From assembly GCA_963920635.1 (NCBI GenBank), contig OY987299.1, forward strand, positions 66,074,692 to 66,138,691: a stretch of 64,000 nucleotides of DNA, read 5' to 3'. Every line of letters begins with the position of its first letter. The stretch's first letter is position 1. The position numbers were made by a program, and so were the translations under genes. This DNA is from Pseudeuparius sepicola. Taxonomy: Eukaryota; Arthropoda; Insecta; Coleoptera; Anthribidae. Below are positions 51,380 through 62,345 of this stretch, in pieces. The notes under the pieces were generated by a model. It was not told where the DNA came from and did not search any database. It worked only from the letters and a program-made list of their open reading frames with translations.

Positions 51380-51779
51380 TGTGACAGAATTGAGCAATGT
51401 TGCCAGTGCCAGACTGGCAAAACGCAAAGCCAACATATGCTGGTATGAAAAGTCATCAATTTGTCGTCACATGACAGTTGCAATAAGAGTAAGCAACCCA
51501 TAAAACGTAAATATTCTGTGTTGCATATCTAGAATACGATTCTTTTTGTATGTGAAACTAAAAAATAAATGGAACCGGTCCTTCTATTTTAGGCTCCAAA
51601 ATTAAAAAAAATATATTTTTTCAAAAACACATTTTATAAGTAATTTTAAACAAACTAAAATATCAAAATCTAAAAATAAACTTCGCTTTAATCTGATTTT
51701 TTTTGTTTAAAACTTTTATTTAGCTTTACCTTTTAGTATATTAGTATCATAGCATAGCCGAACTAAACATTGTTAATAT
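51380..51779. other. Unassigned stretch right of the Polinton-like element
   Basis: It has no gene. The minus-strand frame 51,253-51,501 crosses the element border and is an artefact. Confidence 0.4.
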
Positions 51780-52395
51780 TATTTACTTATGTGTGGGTAA
51801 AATCTTGTAAGTGAATTTTAAACCTCTTCCACCCAACCGATTGAGCTGAAATTTTGCACACACTGTTGGTACTAGTGACACTACAATCTAGTATACTCAA
51901 TAGCTTTGTTCCAACAATAGTTCTGAACCAGTTTGTTCTGGAACAAACCCAATATTGCAGTTTGTTCAAAATGGCCGCCGCTCCAAGATGGCGAATTACA
52001 ATAGTTCTGAACCGGTTTGTTCTGGAACAAACCCAATATTGCAGTTTGTTCAAAATGGCCGCCGCTCCAAGATGGCGAATTACCTTTTTCTTTTATGACA
52101 ATCTCGAGATATGGATATCAAAAAAATGAAAGGAAAAAAAAGACAATGTGAGTGACGTCATACTAAATTCAATATGGCAGCCGGCCTGAGATAGCGGATT
52201 TCCTATTTTTTCACAACCCTTGACATGGGTATGAAATGAAAGGGTTTGACGTGGGGTGAAAGGTGAAAGACGTCATACTAAATCTGATAGGGCCAATGCC
52301 CCAAGATAGCGGACTAAATTTATTTACCACCTCGTCACATGGGAATAAAAAATACTAAAAAGAACAAAATAAAATAAAAAAAGCCCTTTTAAAAA
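51780..52395. repeat. Repeat array with AAGATGGCGG and TGACGTCATACTAAAT motifs
   Basis: It contains two tandem 84-bp units (51,914-52,083), each with AGTTCTGAACC...TTCTGGAACAAACC and AAAATGGCCGCCGCTCC-AAGATGGCG. TGACGTCATACTAAATTC (52,154) and GACGTCATACTAAATCTG (52,270) follow. The same repeat occurs at 240-480 and 54,770-55,200. AAGATGGCGG(C) is the YY1/Pho core and TGACGTCA the CRE/AP-1-like palindrome. The 91-aa frames across it are not credible genes. Confidence 0.7.
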
Positions 52396-52399
52396 CAAG

Positions 52400-52741
52400 C
52401 TTTTAGTTAAGCCATGTAGGTACTAAAACGAATAAAATAAGTTTATGTTTTCGTTAAGGTAATTCAATGCCAAATTATGAAATCAAAAAGCTTGTCGCGC
52501 AAATTGTAAAGAAAATACATAATTTGGCAAGTATGTAGTATGTAGGTACTTGCTTATCAACCAAGCATTGTCCAATAAAATTAATTGGTACCTGCTTTTA
52601 TGAAAATTTCACGCAACAAGCTTTTTTATTTCAATTGCGAAATTTCGCAATTTGGCATCGAATTAGGTAAGTACCTACTTACCGAAAACCTAAACTTATT
52701 TTATTCGTTTTAGTAGGTACCTACATGGCTTAACTAAAAAG
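52400..52741. mobile_element. 342-bp foldback MITE
   Basis: The ends CTTTTAGTTAAGCCATGTAGG and complement have arms of about 60 bp. Partial copies lie at about 480-730, 55,255-55,490 and 58,955-58,985. The body contains CCAATAAAATTAATTGGTACCTGC. Confidence 0.75.
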
Positions 52742-54769
52742 TCGCGAAAAATAACTCATTTTGAAAAATCGTCGCCAGGCTTTCATGAAGTGAAAAGCCC
52801 TCAGTTTGACCACATGTCGCTATAAACGGCAACACTGAGTAGTGGACGGCGGGGGAAGAGATTGCGCGGATGTGCGGCGCTTGGTTTGCCATTGTGTTTC
52901 TAAAACGTGGATGCGTATTATGCAAACATCGTTCTAATTATAACCGATACTGTTTTTCTGTGTTTCGTCAGAAGTGCTCCGTAAACTGTGCGCGACGTAG
53001 CTCTTGCACATTTTCCCAGACCCGTTGGCTATTTTCTGGACTAGCAGCACAGAATAAATAGCTTTGAAGAAGCCTCCTTACGGATATGTGACAAAAGTAA
53101 GGGAGTCTCCATTTCAATTTACAAAAAGATATACCATATTTTATACATAAATTTGGTTCTAATTCAATCTCTTTGCCATGTAGATTAACGTAAAATCAAA
53201 TAAAATGCACATTATTAATGTCTTTAGAAGATATTTTGCTAAAATGCGTGTCTCCTTTTGACACATGTCGCTAAGGAATTGTCTGTATTACTCATTAGTC
53301 TGTGCTATCAGTGATGACCAAATCGCCGCTGAAAGTTTGGTGGGGATCCAGCTTGTCGGCGTGGTCATCGGTACCTGAGTAGGTACCCCGTTGGAATTAG
53401 ATTGTCTAATCAGTTGGGGAAAATCAAGAGGTTCCTGTGATGACGGGTCCTCCCGCCATAATGTAAATGTTGATTGTCGCACATGCGCGATCCCAAGCAG
53501 TCGATAAAACCAAGTGGTTTCGGACAGTATTGATCCCGGACTTGAGAACCGTTGAGATGGACTTCCTAATGTCCTAAGTAACTAAGTATAGTATGTTAGT
53601 AGTGAGAACATGTGAACCTGTGATACTAGTCGTGTAATAGCAATACACTCCTGTATCGAGAACCGTAGTCTCAATGACCCCCTTTTGCACCCTTCAGTCG
53701 AGACAACAGTAAGTAACGCGTGGTCACACAGGCCACGACGTCACAGTTCCTAATATTTGAAATCGCCCTGCTTCAAGTGTGCGGTAAAATAACGAGTGTT
53801 TTGTTAGTATTTCCGTAAAAAAGACAACGCAGTGTAATACGTTCACGACCATCATGTAAAAACTTTGGTAAAAACAGTGCAATTACCTAGTTTCTTTGTG
53901 CTTTTTGTGACAGGATTTTTGGATAATAAACACAAGAAAGGAGTACGACACTCGCAAGGAAAATCATCGAGGCATCTGAAGGTAGTTTTTTGCATGCTAT
54001 TCGCTAAAAGAACCGTTAAAGATTTGTCCAAAAATGAGAAAGATATTCTTGAAATATTGTGAAAGAGCTACACGTTTGACAATGCTGTACAAGGGAATTG
54101 GGGGGGAACCGGCTTCAGTGCCAGCTGGTTCCGGCAAGGTGAAGGACCTCTGGCTGTGGCGTCATAAATAGGGGTTTTAAGAGCGTTTTAAAAATTATTT
54201 CTGACGTTAATATATACTTTACAAAAATTTTAATTGCATATTTATATAGGGAAAACCAAAGTTACCTTAGGAATAAAGGTGTCTTATTTTAAGAACTACT
54301 ACAAAATGTTATTAATAGAAGTTGTTTCTAATAATAAGAAGATATAGAATATCGATAGATTCAATTATTTTTTAGTTAATACCTAACTTGCTCCTAATAT
54401 CGAAATTGTCTCAAACTAAATATTAACAAAACGAATATTCAGATAACTTCAGGATATCGCTCATCATGTCTTGCCTCAAAATGTGAGAGAGGTGGGCCTT
54501 TTATAACATTTGGATCAATTGATTGAGAGTTAGTATTTAAGCTATTTTAGCATTAGAAACAACTTTACTGTACTGAACGTACAATTCGATAATGACTCGC
54601 AGTTAATAAATAATGTGGTAGTAAATATATTTTTCTACTTGGAAATTATGAAAACTAGGATGTTTACATAAAATGAAATCAATTTAAGCTAAATATTTCA
54701 ATTACGTTTATGAGATTTGTTAACATGAAAAAATAATAAATAAATAAATAATAAATAAATAAAACTGAT
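52742..54769. other. Unassigned region, GC-richer between 52,780 and 53,760
   Basis: No gene is firmly supported. On the minus strand a 65-codon frame (53,482-53,288) starts at the border of a 270-bp TG...CA segment (53,748-53,478: TGTGACGTCGTGG...ATGTGCGACA), which might be an LTR and gag start of an unrecognised retroelement. No target duplication or second LTR was found. The + strand frame 53,865-54,062 is lysine-rich without a domain and could be an exon (AAG|GTAGTT at about 53,980). GGAACCGGCTTCAGTGCCAGCTGGTTCC at about 54,106-54,133 is a small hairpin. Confidence 0.35.
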
Positions 54770-55490
54770 TGAGTTGAAATTTTGCACACTCACTTTTGGT
54801 TCTGGTGACAATGCAATCTAGTATACTGAGTATTGTAATTTATTCAAAATGTCCTCCGCTCCAAGATGACGGATTACATATTCACCACCTTCTCGACATG
54901 GGTATCAAATGAAAGGGTTTGAGAATAGAAAACGACAACGTCAGCGACGTCATACTAAACCCAAGATGGCGGCCGCCCCAAGATAGCGGATTACTTATTT
55001 CTTCACAGGCTCCTTGAGATGGGTATCACATGAAAGGGTTTCACGAGTAGAAAACGATAAGGTGGGTGACGTCATACTGAATCCAATATGGTGGCCACCC
55101 CAAGATGGCGGATTACCTAACCTTGACATGGGTATCAAGTGAAAGAGTTTGACGAGTAGAAAATGATAAGGTGAGTGACGTCATACTAAATCCAATCCAA
55201 TATATCTACTAAAAGACACAAAACAAAATAAAAAATTAAAAACTTTTTGAAAACAAGCTTTTATTTAAGCCATGTAGTAAAATGAATAAAATAGGTTTAG
55301 GTTTTCGTTAAGGTAATTCAATGCCAAATTGCGACATCCATTTTGAAATCAAAAAGCTTGTCGGGCGAATTGTAAAGAAATTACATACTTTGGCAAGTAC
55401 TTGCTTGTCAACCAATCACTGTCCAATAACATTAATTGGTACCTACTTTTATGAACATTTCGCGGGACAAGCAATTACCTTAATGAAAAC
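54770..55490. repeat. Third copy of the AAGATGGCGG/TGACGTCA repeat with MITE tail
   Basis: CAAGATGGCGG occurs at 54,961 and 55,101 and CCAAGATGACGG at 54,861. GACGTCATACTAAA is present at three positions (54,947-55,190). 55,255-55,480 is a partial copy of the 342-bp MITE. Confidence 0.7.
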
Positions 55491-55573
55491 ATAATAGTTA
55501 TTTACATTGCAAGATTCGACCACGCTCGGTGATACTAGGGTGGTGATGAGGCACAACAAGATTTGTTTTATGC

Positions 55574-56400
55574 CTAGTGGCATACCCATGCGTAAAGAGG
55601 GAAGACTGAAACCGAGACCCGTTTGAATGAAGCAACATCAGGCAAGCGAAAATGTCTGCCTGGAGCAGTGAGAATATCATTATCTCGAAAAATACCTCTG
55701 CATGAATCATGTACTCCTCTGTCAAAAACAATTCTCAGAGCTCTCTTTTGATAGACAAAGACCTTCCTGATATCTGATGATCTGCCCCAGAAGTCAATGC
55801 CATATTTCAGAATACTATAAAAATTGGCGAAATAAACTGTCCGCAATGTTGATGAATCAAAGGTCTTTGACAGGATTCTTAACACATAACAAACACGACT
55901 CAACCTCTTTTCCATCTCTGCCACATGAAGGGACCATTTGCAATTTGCCTCGACTGTAACACCAAGCAGCTTTGCATGAGATACTGCAGCGATGCTCCAG
56001 CCATCTGATATAGGCACCTGCACTGAAGAGTTATGAGCCCTGAATACAATACAGCTGGATTTGGACTCATTAAGTACAAGTTGATTATTGGAAAACCAAA
56101 CCTTTGATATCTCCAGTTTGTTATTATCAAGTAAATTCACTTCCTGTATTTTTTGCCCGGTAAAGATGATAGTCGTATCATCGGCATAGTTTATAATTTG
56201 AGTGTTTGATCTCTAATCACAGAGGCAAGTTCATTCAGGTAAATTATAAAGAGGAGTGGTCCTAGAACACTTCCCTGGGGGACACCATGTTCTAGCCTCA
56301 AGATATCAGATTCCAAATACTGGTTATTTGCCAATAAACATACCTGTTAAGACCTGTTCCGCAAGTAGGACGAAAACCAATCATGGCTGACCCCCCTGAA
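55574..56400 (-). pseudogene. LINE ORF2: RT palm and C-terminal region
   Basis: RT motif HGVPQGSVLGPLLFIIYLNE lies at about 56,290-56,230, then the frame shifts and the catalytic box NYADDTTIIF follows at about 56,185. The 188-codon frame from 56,140 includes LVLNESKSSCIVF, the (K)LLGVTVE-like segment, YFANFYSILKYGIDFWG and QKRALRIVF, the same C-terminal organisation as the 17.8-kb LINE. Confidence 0.8.
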
Positions 56401-56401
56401 T

Positions 56402-57327
56402 CAGTGGTGTAGCGAGACTTTGTCTGGCCCGTAAGCAAATAATACCATGCCCCCCCCGCAAACGGCAAACCCCAAACAAAATTCTAAGGAGAAAAAACAA
56501 TACAACTCAAATTTTGGAAAAATCAGTTTATTAGAAAAAACTAATATAAGTTATCAGTACCTAATCCATTCACCTAAGTCAGCGGAATTCAAATGGTTTA
56601 ACGAATCATTTGTATCAGATGATTTTTGAATATCCAGATTATCAGTATCGGTAAGAGCAAGAAAATCTTGAATTTTATTTGTATCATCTGAGGCTTGAAT
56701 ACTATCGATAATGGGCCTAGATTCAGCAATCACCGGGGTTATCAAAGTAGTGTTTGATAAGTCTAAAGTTGTACTCGAAGGTGAAACACAATTTTTGGGA
56801 ATTTCATGGTTAATTTGGTTACATTCAGGTATTCAGGTGTGTTAAATAAAAAACTGTCTATTTTCTGCATCTTTTTAACTTTCTTTTCATTTTCTTTCCT
56901 TATTTTTCTTTTGTATGCTCCACTCGTTTTCTTCTCCATTTTCCAGGAATATGAGTATTTAAAATTAAAATGACAACTATCAACTGTACTGGAAATAAAC
57001 AACGCATGCACATGAACCAGTAATAATAGCTATAGCTAATAGCCAGTGATGGTCACACGTCACACCGCTCGAAGCTCGTCCGCATGTCCGCTCGTGCTGT
57101 CAACCATGGACTGAAATAATAGAACTGGTTGAATCAGTTCTTGATGATGCGCAGTGACGACGTCGGTGCGCTCTCTTATTTAGTAAGCCCGACAGCCAAC
57201 AGACTTGCCAGTTGTTTGCTTTGCCAGATTTTGGTTTTAGTTTTATTATTTAACTTGGTAAGGGCCCCTTACGGGCCTTAGGCCCGTAAGCGATCATTAC
57301 TCCCACTATATGATAGCTACGCCACTG
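56402..57327 (-). mobile_element. hAT element (ZMYM type), deletion derivative
   Basis: The ends are CAGTGGTGTAGC and complement GCTACGCCACTG, with CCTGAAT on both sides (7 of the 8 duplicated bases match). Minus strand 57,011-56,763 encodes MEKKTSGAYKRKIRKENEKK, the N-terminal start seen in ZMYM1-like hAT transposases. Another frame (56,745-56,554) continues the acidic linker. The BED/TTF zinc finger and the catalytic DDE domain are absent. Confidence 0.75.
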
Positions 57328-57329
57328 TC

Positions 57330-58325
57330 CTGAATCCAATGTCACTCAGTCTACCCAATAGACACGAGTGGTTAAGGGTGTCGAAAGCCTTGGACAAATT
57401 GCACCTGACTCCAAAGGCAATGTCACGTCTGTCCTCCAACACTCCCTAAAGAATTCTAAAAAGAGCTGGGGTTGTGCTTTTCTTTTTGAGAAATCCATGC
57501 TGGAACCCGTCAAAGAAGTTGAATTTGTCGAGAAAAGAAACAACCCTTTTGTATAGTCGTCTCTCCAGCTCTTTAGCAAAAACAGATAACATATTGACTG
57601 GGCGATAGTTTCTGATTTCATTCGCGTCCCCTTTTTTGTATAAGGGAATGACGCTCTGGAAAAATTCCAGAGGAGAAAGAGGCCTTGAATTAGCCTCAAG
57701 AGGGACTGAAAGTACTTTGATAGTTCTCCTCAATAGACGAGCAGAAACACCATCGAAACCACTAGAATTTTTGGAGGAAAATTTACTCACAATATCGCAA
57801 ACCTCCTGCCTGGAGGTAGCATGTATAAAGAAGGAGTCCCCTTCCAGTGGAAACTGAGGGAGAGTTATCCTTAACAACCGCACTGCAGCCAGATTCATTG
57901 ATCAAAGTAGGTATTGAATTAACAAAGAAATTATTAAAGTCGTCCAAAAGATTGTTGGTCTCTGGTAACTTATTATTCTTTGTTTTGCCAATTGTTGAGT
58001 TAACAAGATTCCACATGCATTTTGATTTGTTAGGAGATCCGCAGATCATGTTTTGAAAGTACGCTTTTTTGGCCTCCTGCAACTTGCTTATCTTCATCTC
58101 CTGGATTACAGGTTTAAAGAGTGGATCTACATGCGCTATAGTTTCAATCAATTTAAGATGTTCTCTAAAATCAACAAGCTCTTTGGAGATCCAGCCAGAC
58201 TTGTTACTTTTCCTAATTTTGCACTTCACCAGTGGAAAACAATTCAAGAAGGAAGTGTTTACAATATTAAGGAAGATATCCATCTTACTGTCAACTGCAT
58301 CACAGTTAAAAACCTCCGAGGTCAA
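57330..58325 (-). pseudogene. LINE ORF2: linker and RT fingers
   Basis: The frame at 58,325-57,783 carries the region before RT (SGWISKELVDFREHLKLIE). Frame 57,898-57,446 includes GFDGVSARLLRRTI, FQSVIPLYKKGDANEIRNYR and FQHGFLKKKSTTPAL, the classical LINE RT fingers motifs, with a frame change at about 57,790. No intact ORF remains. Confidence 0.8.
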
Positions 58326-58534
58326 AAAAGAGCTTACACATCATGCAATGTATTATATTTTTCCTGCTTCCGACAAGTTCCTGTTAGGTATAAGGTATAG
58401 GTAATTTTAATTAAATGCTATGGTGTAGATTGTGAGTAATAATATACAAAATAACCATTGCTGAATTACTAAAAATTAAAATCAGTAATAAATATAAGTA
58501 GAATGCAGTGATAATAAAAAAATACTTTAGTTTT

Positions 58535-58605
58535 GTGTGGGACTCGAACCCATGACCTACGCTTTACTATCCCGACGCTTTTAACCCAGCGCTATGTCCA
58601 CGGTT
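58535..58605 (-). repeat. tRNA-derived SINE head
   Basis: On the minus strand TAGCGCTGGGTTAAAAGC fits a pol III A box (about 58,594-58,577) and GGTTCGAGTCC a perfect B box (58,550-58,540), about 35 bases apart. The acceptor stem does not pair, so it is a tRNA-like SINE or pseudogene, not a tRNA gene. Confidence 0.55.
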
Positions 58606-58619
58606 GCTTGACTTTGCTA

Positions 58620-60320
58620 TTAGACACTTTACTTCTCAATGGAAAATATATCCATATTCTTAATTTTTCTTTGGCATAATTCGTACTCTTTTTGATAAAA
58701 ACCAGTTTATAAAACAATCGATGTGAAACATATTAAATTTGACGCCAGTTTCAAGTTGCTACATAATATATTTTATTAATGGTTTTAAGGTCCTTGCTGC
58801 ATAATCGTTGCATCGTTTGCTAGGCAATACTTTTTGTACCTAGCAACCACTTTTTGTACCTGCAACAGGGCACCTCGAACATTTCACTTTCGCTTTCGGA
58901 CCTGTTGGCGAACATGTAAAGTCAACATAAGGGGGAGGGTGCAGGAAAACTTATTTTATTCATTTTAGTACATGGCTTAGTAGATAGGCTATGAGAGTAC
59001 GGGGCCACTTTTACCATGTTAATTCTTATGGGCCTATAAATGGGTAAAAACGTGACCAACCGTCCGCGAATGAGCTCGTATACTTCGGACAAAAATATTA
59101 ATTTTTTTTATCTATCGGTAGAAAATGAGATAAAAATCGACCCATGTCTTTCATTTTTTTCATAGTTGCTTTAGATTTGCTGTAATTTTATAAATAATAC
59201 TTTCCCGCCAAAGGTTGTGACGTAGTTGCCCTTCCTTATACAAGTGGTATTTCATAATTTTTACTGGAATTCTGATCTAGTTTGTTAGCATATTATGGTA
59301 TTATTAAATACCTGATGTACCTTTTATTAAAAGAATTTATTATTGTTAATATCTTTCAATATAATTTCAATGCAGATCATGGTAATTAACAAAAATATTA
59401 TCATTAAATTAATACATTCTATACGACCCCGGTCGCCAGGTAAACGGCCATGCAAGTTTGGCAATACTGCTTATTTACGACGATTCATTTGACACTCAAC
59501 GTTCGACGTGTGCACCGGCCGCTGATACGCCAGTTCCGACATGGCTGGCGCGTCGGCTCTCGCTTCTTGTAAACCTTGTACCGGAAATACACACCGTTGA
59601 GAAGTAAACGCCTCGTCTTTATTTACGATAAACCCTAATGGAGGACATAACAAACAGAACTGCGAAACTGTAGATTTCAGCCTGAGCAAAATTGTGCAAC
59701 TCCGTCTTTAATTATCATAAATAAATAAGGGTTAAAAGCCGTTGTTTCATTTATTACGTGTTATGTTGGTGCATCTACTGTAAACTAAGTAATACAGTTC
59801 AAATTTGCACTCCAAGTTTGTGCTATTATTTGAATAGTCTTTTACATAACAAATCGAACTTTTCAAAGTATGGAGCAAGGATTAGTGAAGGCGACATCGG
59901 ACAATCTGTCATATTATGTGGAATTGGAAATGGTGTGTTCGTTTATTAAACTCGGGGGGACCTCGCAGGATCGGCCATGCTGCGGCTTTGCCGCCGCGAT
60001 GTTCGCCCGCTTCGCGGCCTCACGTCCGTCCCGCGCGGGATTCGCCGTCCAATTTGAAGCCGTGGGTTTACGTCCCTGCCCACCTCTCCTGTCTCTCTGC
60101 TATGATTGTAGAACGTTTCTTCTTTTTTAGGTTCTGAATATTTGTCATTAACAAAAAGAAAATGAAAATATCACTTTAGACATGAATTATTATTCAAAGT
60201 TTACTATAAAAAGGTAACCAATTAGGGAAAGAATGAACACAACATAATTTACAGTTTATTGAGCAATAATTTACAATACAACTTAACTATTTAACTTAAT
60301 TATATTTCATAAAATTAAAG
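58620..60320. other. Unassigned region
   Basis: A CpG-rich patch (59,955-60,075) has three small palindromes (GCGGCTTTGCCGC, GCCCGCTTCGCGGCC, CGTCCCGCGCGGGA). 59,500-59,700 is GC-richer and includes TAAACGCCTCGTCTTTATTT, LTR-like in appearance but without a second copy. No gene is supported. Confidence 0.35.
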
Positions 60321-60323
60321 GCC

Positions 60324-60960
60324 TCACAAAATAACCATTATGTGATCTAAAAGGTATATTAATTGATGGTTTACCCTCGAATGTATATTGAGCATTGCAA
60401 ATTCTTGAATTCGTCTTATTATCCCCTCTAAATGAATTGGAAGGGAAGCAATTCGTTTGCTTTTTATGTAGCGCTGAGGCACAACTTCCTTTTTCAAGAT
60501 AATTTTGCTTCGCACAGTTTTGAAGAACATCCAATTCTTATCATCAGGCTCAAGCTAAAAAAAGAAAAATGTATCTTACTATTCTTATACAAAAATTATT
60601 GCAATAAAAGTTGCTCGAGTAGGTAAGTAAGAACTTAAATATGAAATAAAATTTTGAATTTATAATGAAAAGAATTGATTTACGAGTACAATAATATAAA
60701 CTATATATACTTAATATTATTTTGAGGTTTATTACATTCAGGTAGATGTAGTCTTATAACCCCAAGACAGTAAGTAAGTATTAAAAAAAGAAGTAAAAGT
60801 GCTTCAAACTATCTATAACAGATAATAGGTATGTACTTACATTGAAATGGTCTTCGCAACAATACAAAAACGTTTTCTTCATTGGAAGACCAACTGTTTC
60901 CAACCACCGTTTTCGGCGAATTTCGTAGGTGTCGATAAAAACAATTTTCCAGAGTTTCTG
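60324..60960 (-). CDS. THAP-domain protein, two exons visible (N-terminus missing)
   Basis: The 5' exon (60,960-60,841) follows CTCCAG and encodes YEIRRKRWLETVGLPMKKT then YCCEDHFN, the W and C-x-x-H parts of a THAP finger, ending AAT|GTAAGT. The next exon (60,554-60,324) follows CTTTTTTTAG in the same phase and reads LEPDDKNWMFFKTVRSKIIL and VVPQRY, the terminal (A/V)VP motif, before about 40 further residues and a stop. The CCEDHF(D/N)LE arrangement is typical of insect THAP proteins. THAP fingers bind DNA and are found in P-element transposases and host regulators. The first exon with the C-x(2-4)-C pair was not found and may lie upstream or be lost. Confidence 0.65.
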
Positions 60961-61144
60961 CTGGAGTTTTCACAAGAGGGAACGAACAACCTGCATGACT
61001 ATTATAACGACGCGCAAACTAGTAAACTAAAGATCACTTGCTTATTTTCTGCTAACGCATTGCGCAAAGGGCTGATAATCTTCGCAGGTAGAAACGTTTT
61101 CAGACAACTATTGATAGTTTGTTGGCGGTTGTATTTATAAAGGT

Positions 61145-62240
61145 TAACAGGCCATGTCAGGTTATTTTATTTGACGGAAGACGAAGAGGGGAGTAGGCGA
61201 CGTTGCCGGTTCTTAAATTAATGCTAACTACGTCACAGCCATTTCATTACATATTCAACTCAATTTTGCAACTAAACTACCGCGAAAAAATTTTTTTTCT
61301 TTAGTGTTTCCGGACGTTTAAAGCGATATCTAGCCATTGCAAAAATAAAAAAAATGTGGTATACGAGCCCATTTTTCCAAAAATTTTCTGCAACGTTTTT
61401 GCAGAGGTCATTTTTCAGGAAAACTCCCCAGCAAGTACTAAGAATTTTCTGTACTAATAAGAATTTACCCAAACTTGAGAAAACCTAATTCTTGTGCCGA
61501 AGTGCCAATTACACATGTGGCTAGGGTCGACATAACTGGGATAGCATTCGACCACAATTTCCCGGTTTTGAATTTGACAGTTGGGAAAAAGCACCACTGC
61601 ATCCAAGCGGACCTGAGGTGGTAAGAATTTTTATCTGGGCGGGCTTAGAGATATTTTCAATAGGATAGGAATAGACATTTCAAACTAAAATTTCCACCCG
61701 ACATTTTTCAGATTTTCATTCCCGGTAACCTATCTATTGCCATCAGGTAGTCAAGGTTCTTGCTCGTAGGTAGAAGACAAAAGTCAATTATACTGGGAAC
61801 CATTTGTGGCCAATATTTCCACGCGACTTTTTTCAGATTTTCATTTTCGGTAACCTATTAGGAATATGTGAGACAAGACATACACAAGTGTTACTAAGAT
61901 TTGATTGGTGAAAATAAAGGAATTTTCCGAATATGCTTTGATCAGTTTATGCGAGAAATTTCAACTTTTGTACAGGAATGGATTTTTTGTGACTGTAGCT
62001 GGAACCAATGGAATTCTGAGAAATAAACGTTTGGCTTATCGATCGGGTACCAAACAAGTTCTAACCTGAGGATTGGATATACATATTTTCAGATTTTAGG
62101 GCTATCGATTTTTTAGTGGCGATTTTAGTGGGGTATACTCGGGGTTAGGATATTCTTATATACTATGATTTGAATAGTGAAAATGGCATCAAATTGTATT
62201 CACAAAATCATTTTCCGATTTATTTTTGTTGAATACGTAG
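61145..62240. other. Unassigned region with a tandem duplication
   Basis: About 61,687-61,735 and 61,814-61,862 share TTTCCAC(C/G)CGAC-TTTTTCAGATTTTCATT and GGTAACCTAT, period about 127 bp. No gene is seen. Confidence 0.45.
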
Positions 62241-62290
62241 AAATAAGATTCTCCAAGTCCAAAAAACCACAATATAATAAATAAATAATA

Positions 62291-62345
62291 CAACAGTTGT
62301 GACTAGTTTCTGCTGTACTGAGCTATCATCAGACTAGTAACTCTA
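62291..62345 (-). ncRNA. Hammerhead-ribozyme-like motif (candidate)
   Basis: On the minus strand CTGATGA, then a GCT...AGC mini-stem, GAAAC and TAGTC, where ACTAGT can form the short stem III and GTC is a cleavage triplet. Stem I (…CTAGT with ACAAC…) pairs poorly. Confidence 0.35.

Larger units (their letters stand above)
55490..58400 (-). mobile_element. LINE (Jockey-like), interrupted by a hAT fragment
   Basis: Minus-strand ORF2 pieces are in order: linker (58,325-57,783), RT fingers (57,898-57,330), RT palm (56,400-56,150) and C-terminal part (56,140-55,574). A 926-bp hAT element lies between 56,402 and 57,327. The endonuclease is missing, so it is 5' truncated. It is a different family from the 17.8-kb LINE. 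Confidence 0.8.

Noticed and set aside
53478..53748. LTR with TG...CA borders
   Set aside because: No target duplication, second LTR, primer binding site or clear gag was found, so it is only mentioned as a possibility.
58535..58605. Functional tRNA gene
   Set aside because: The acceptor stem does not pair around the A and B boxes.
60307..60534. 75-aa minus-strand frame MDVLQNCAKQ...
   Set aside because: It overlaps the THAP exon in another phase and starts at TTG; the THAP frame has splice sites and domain support.
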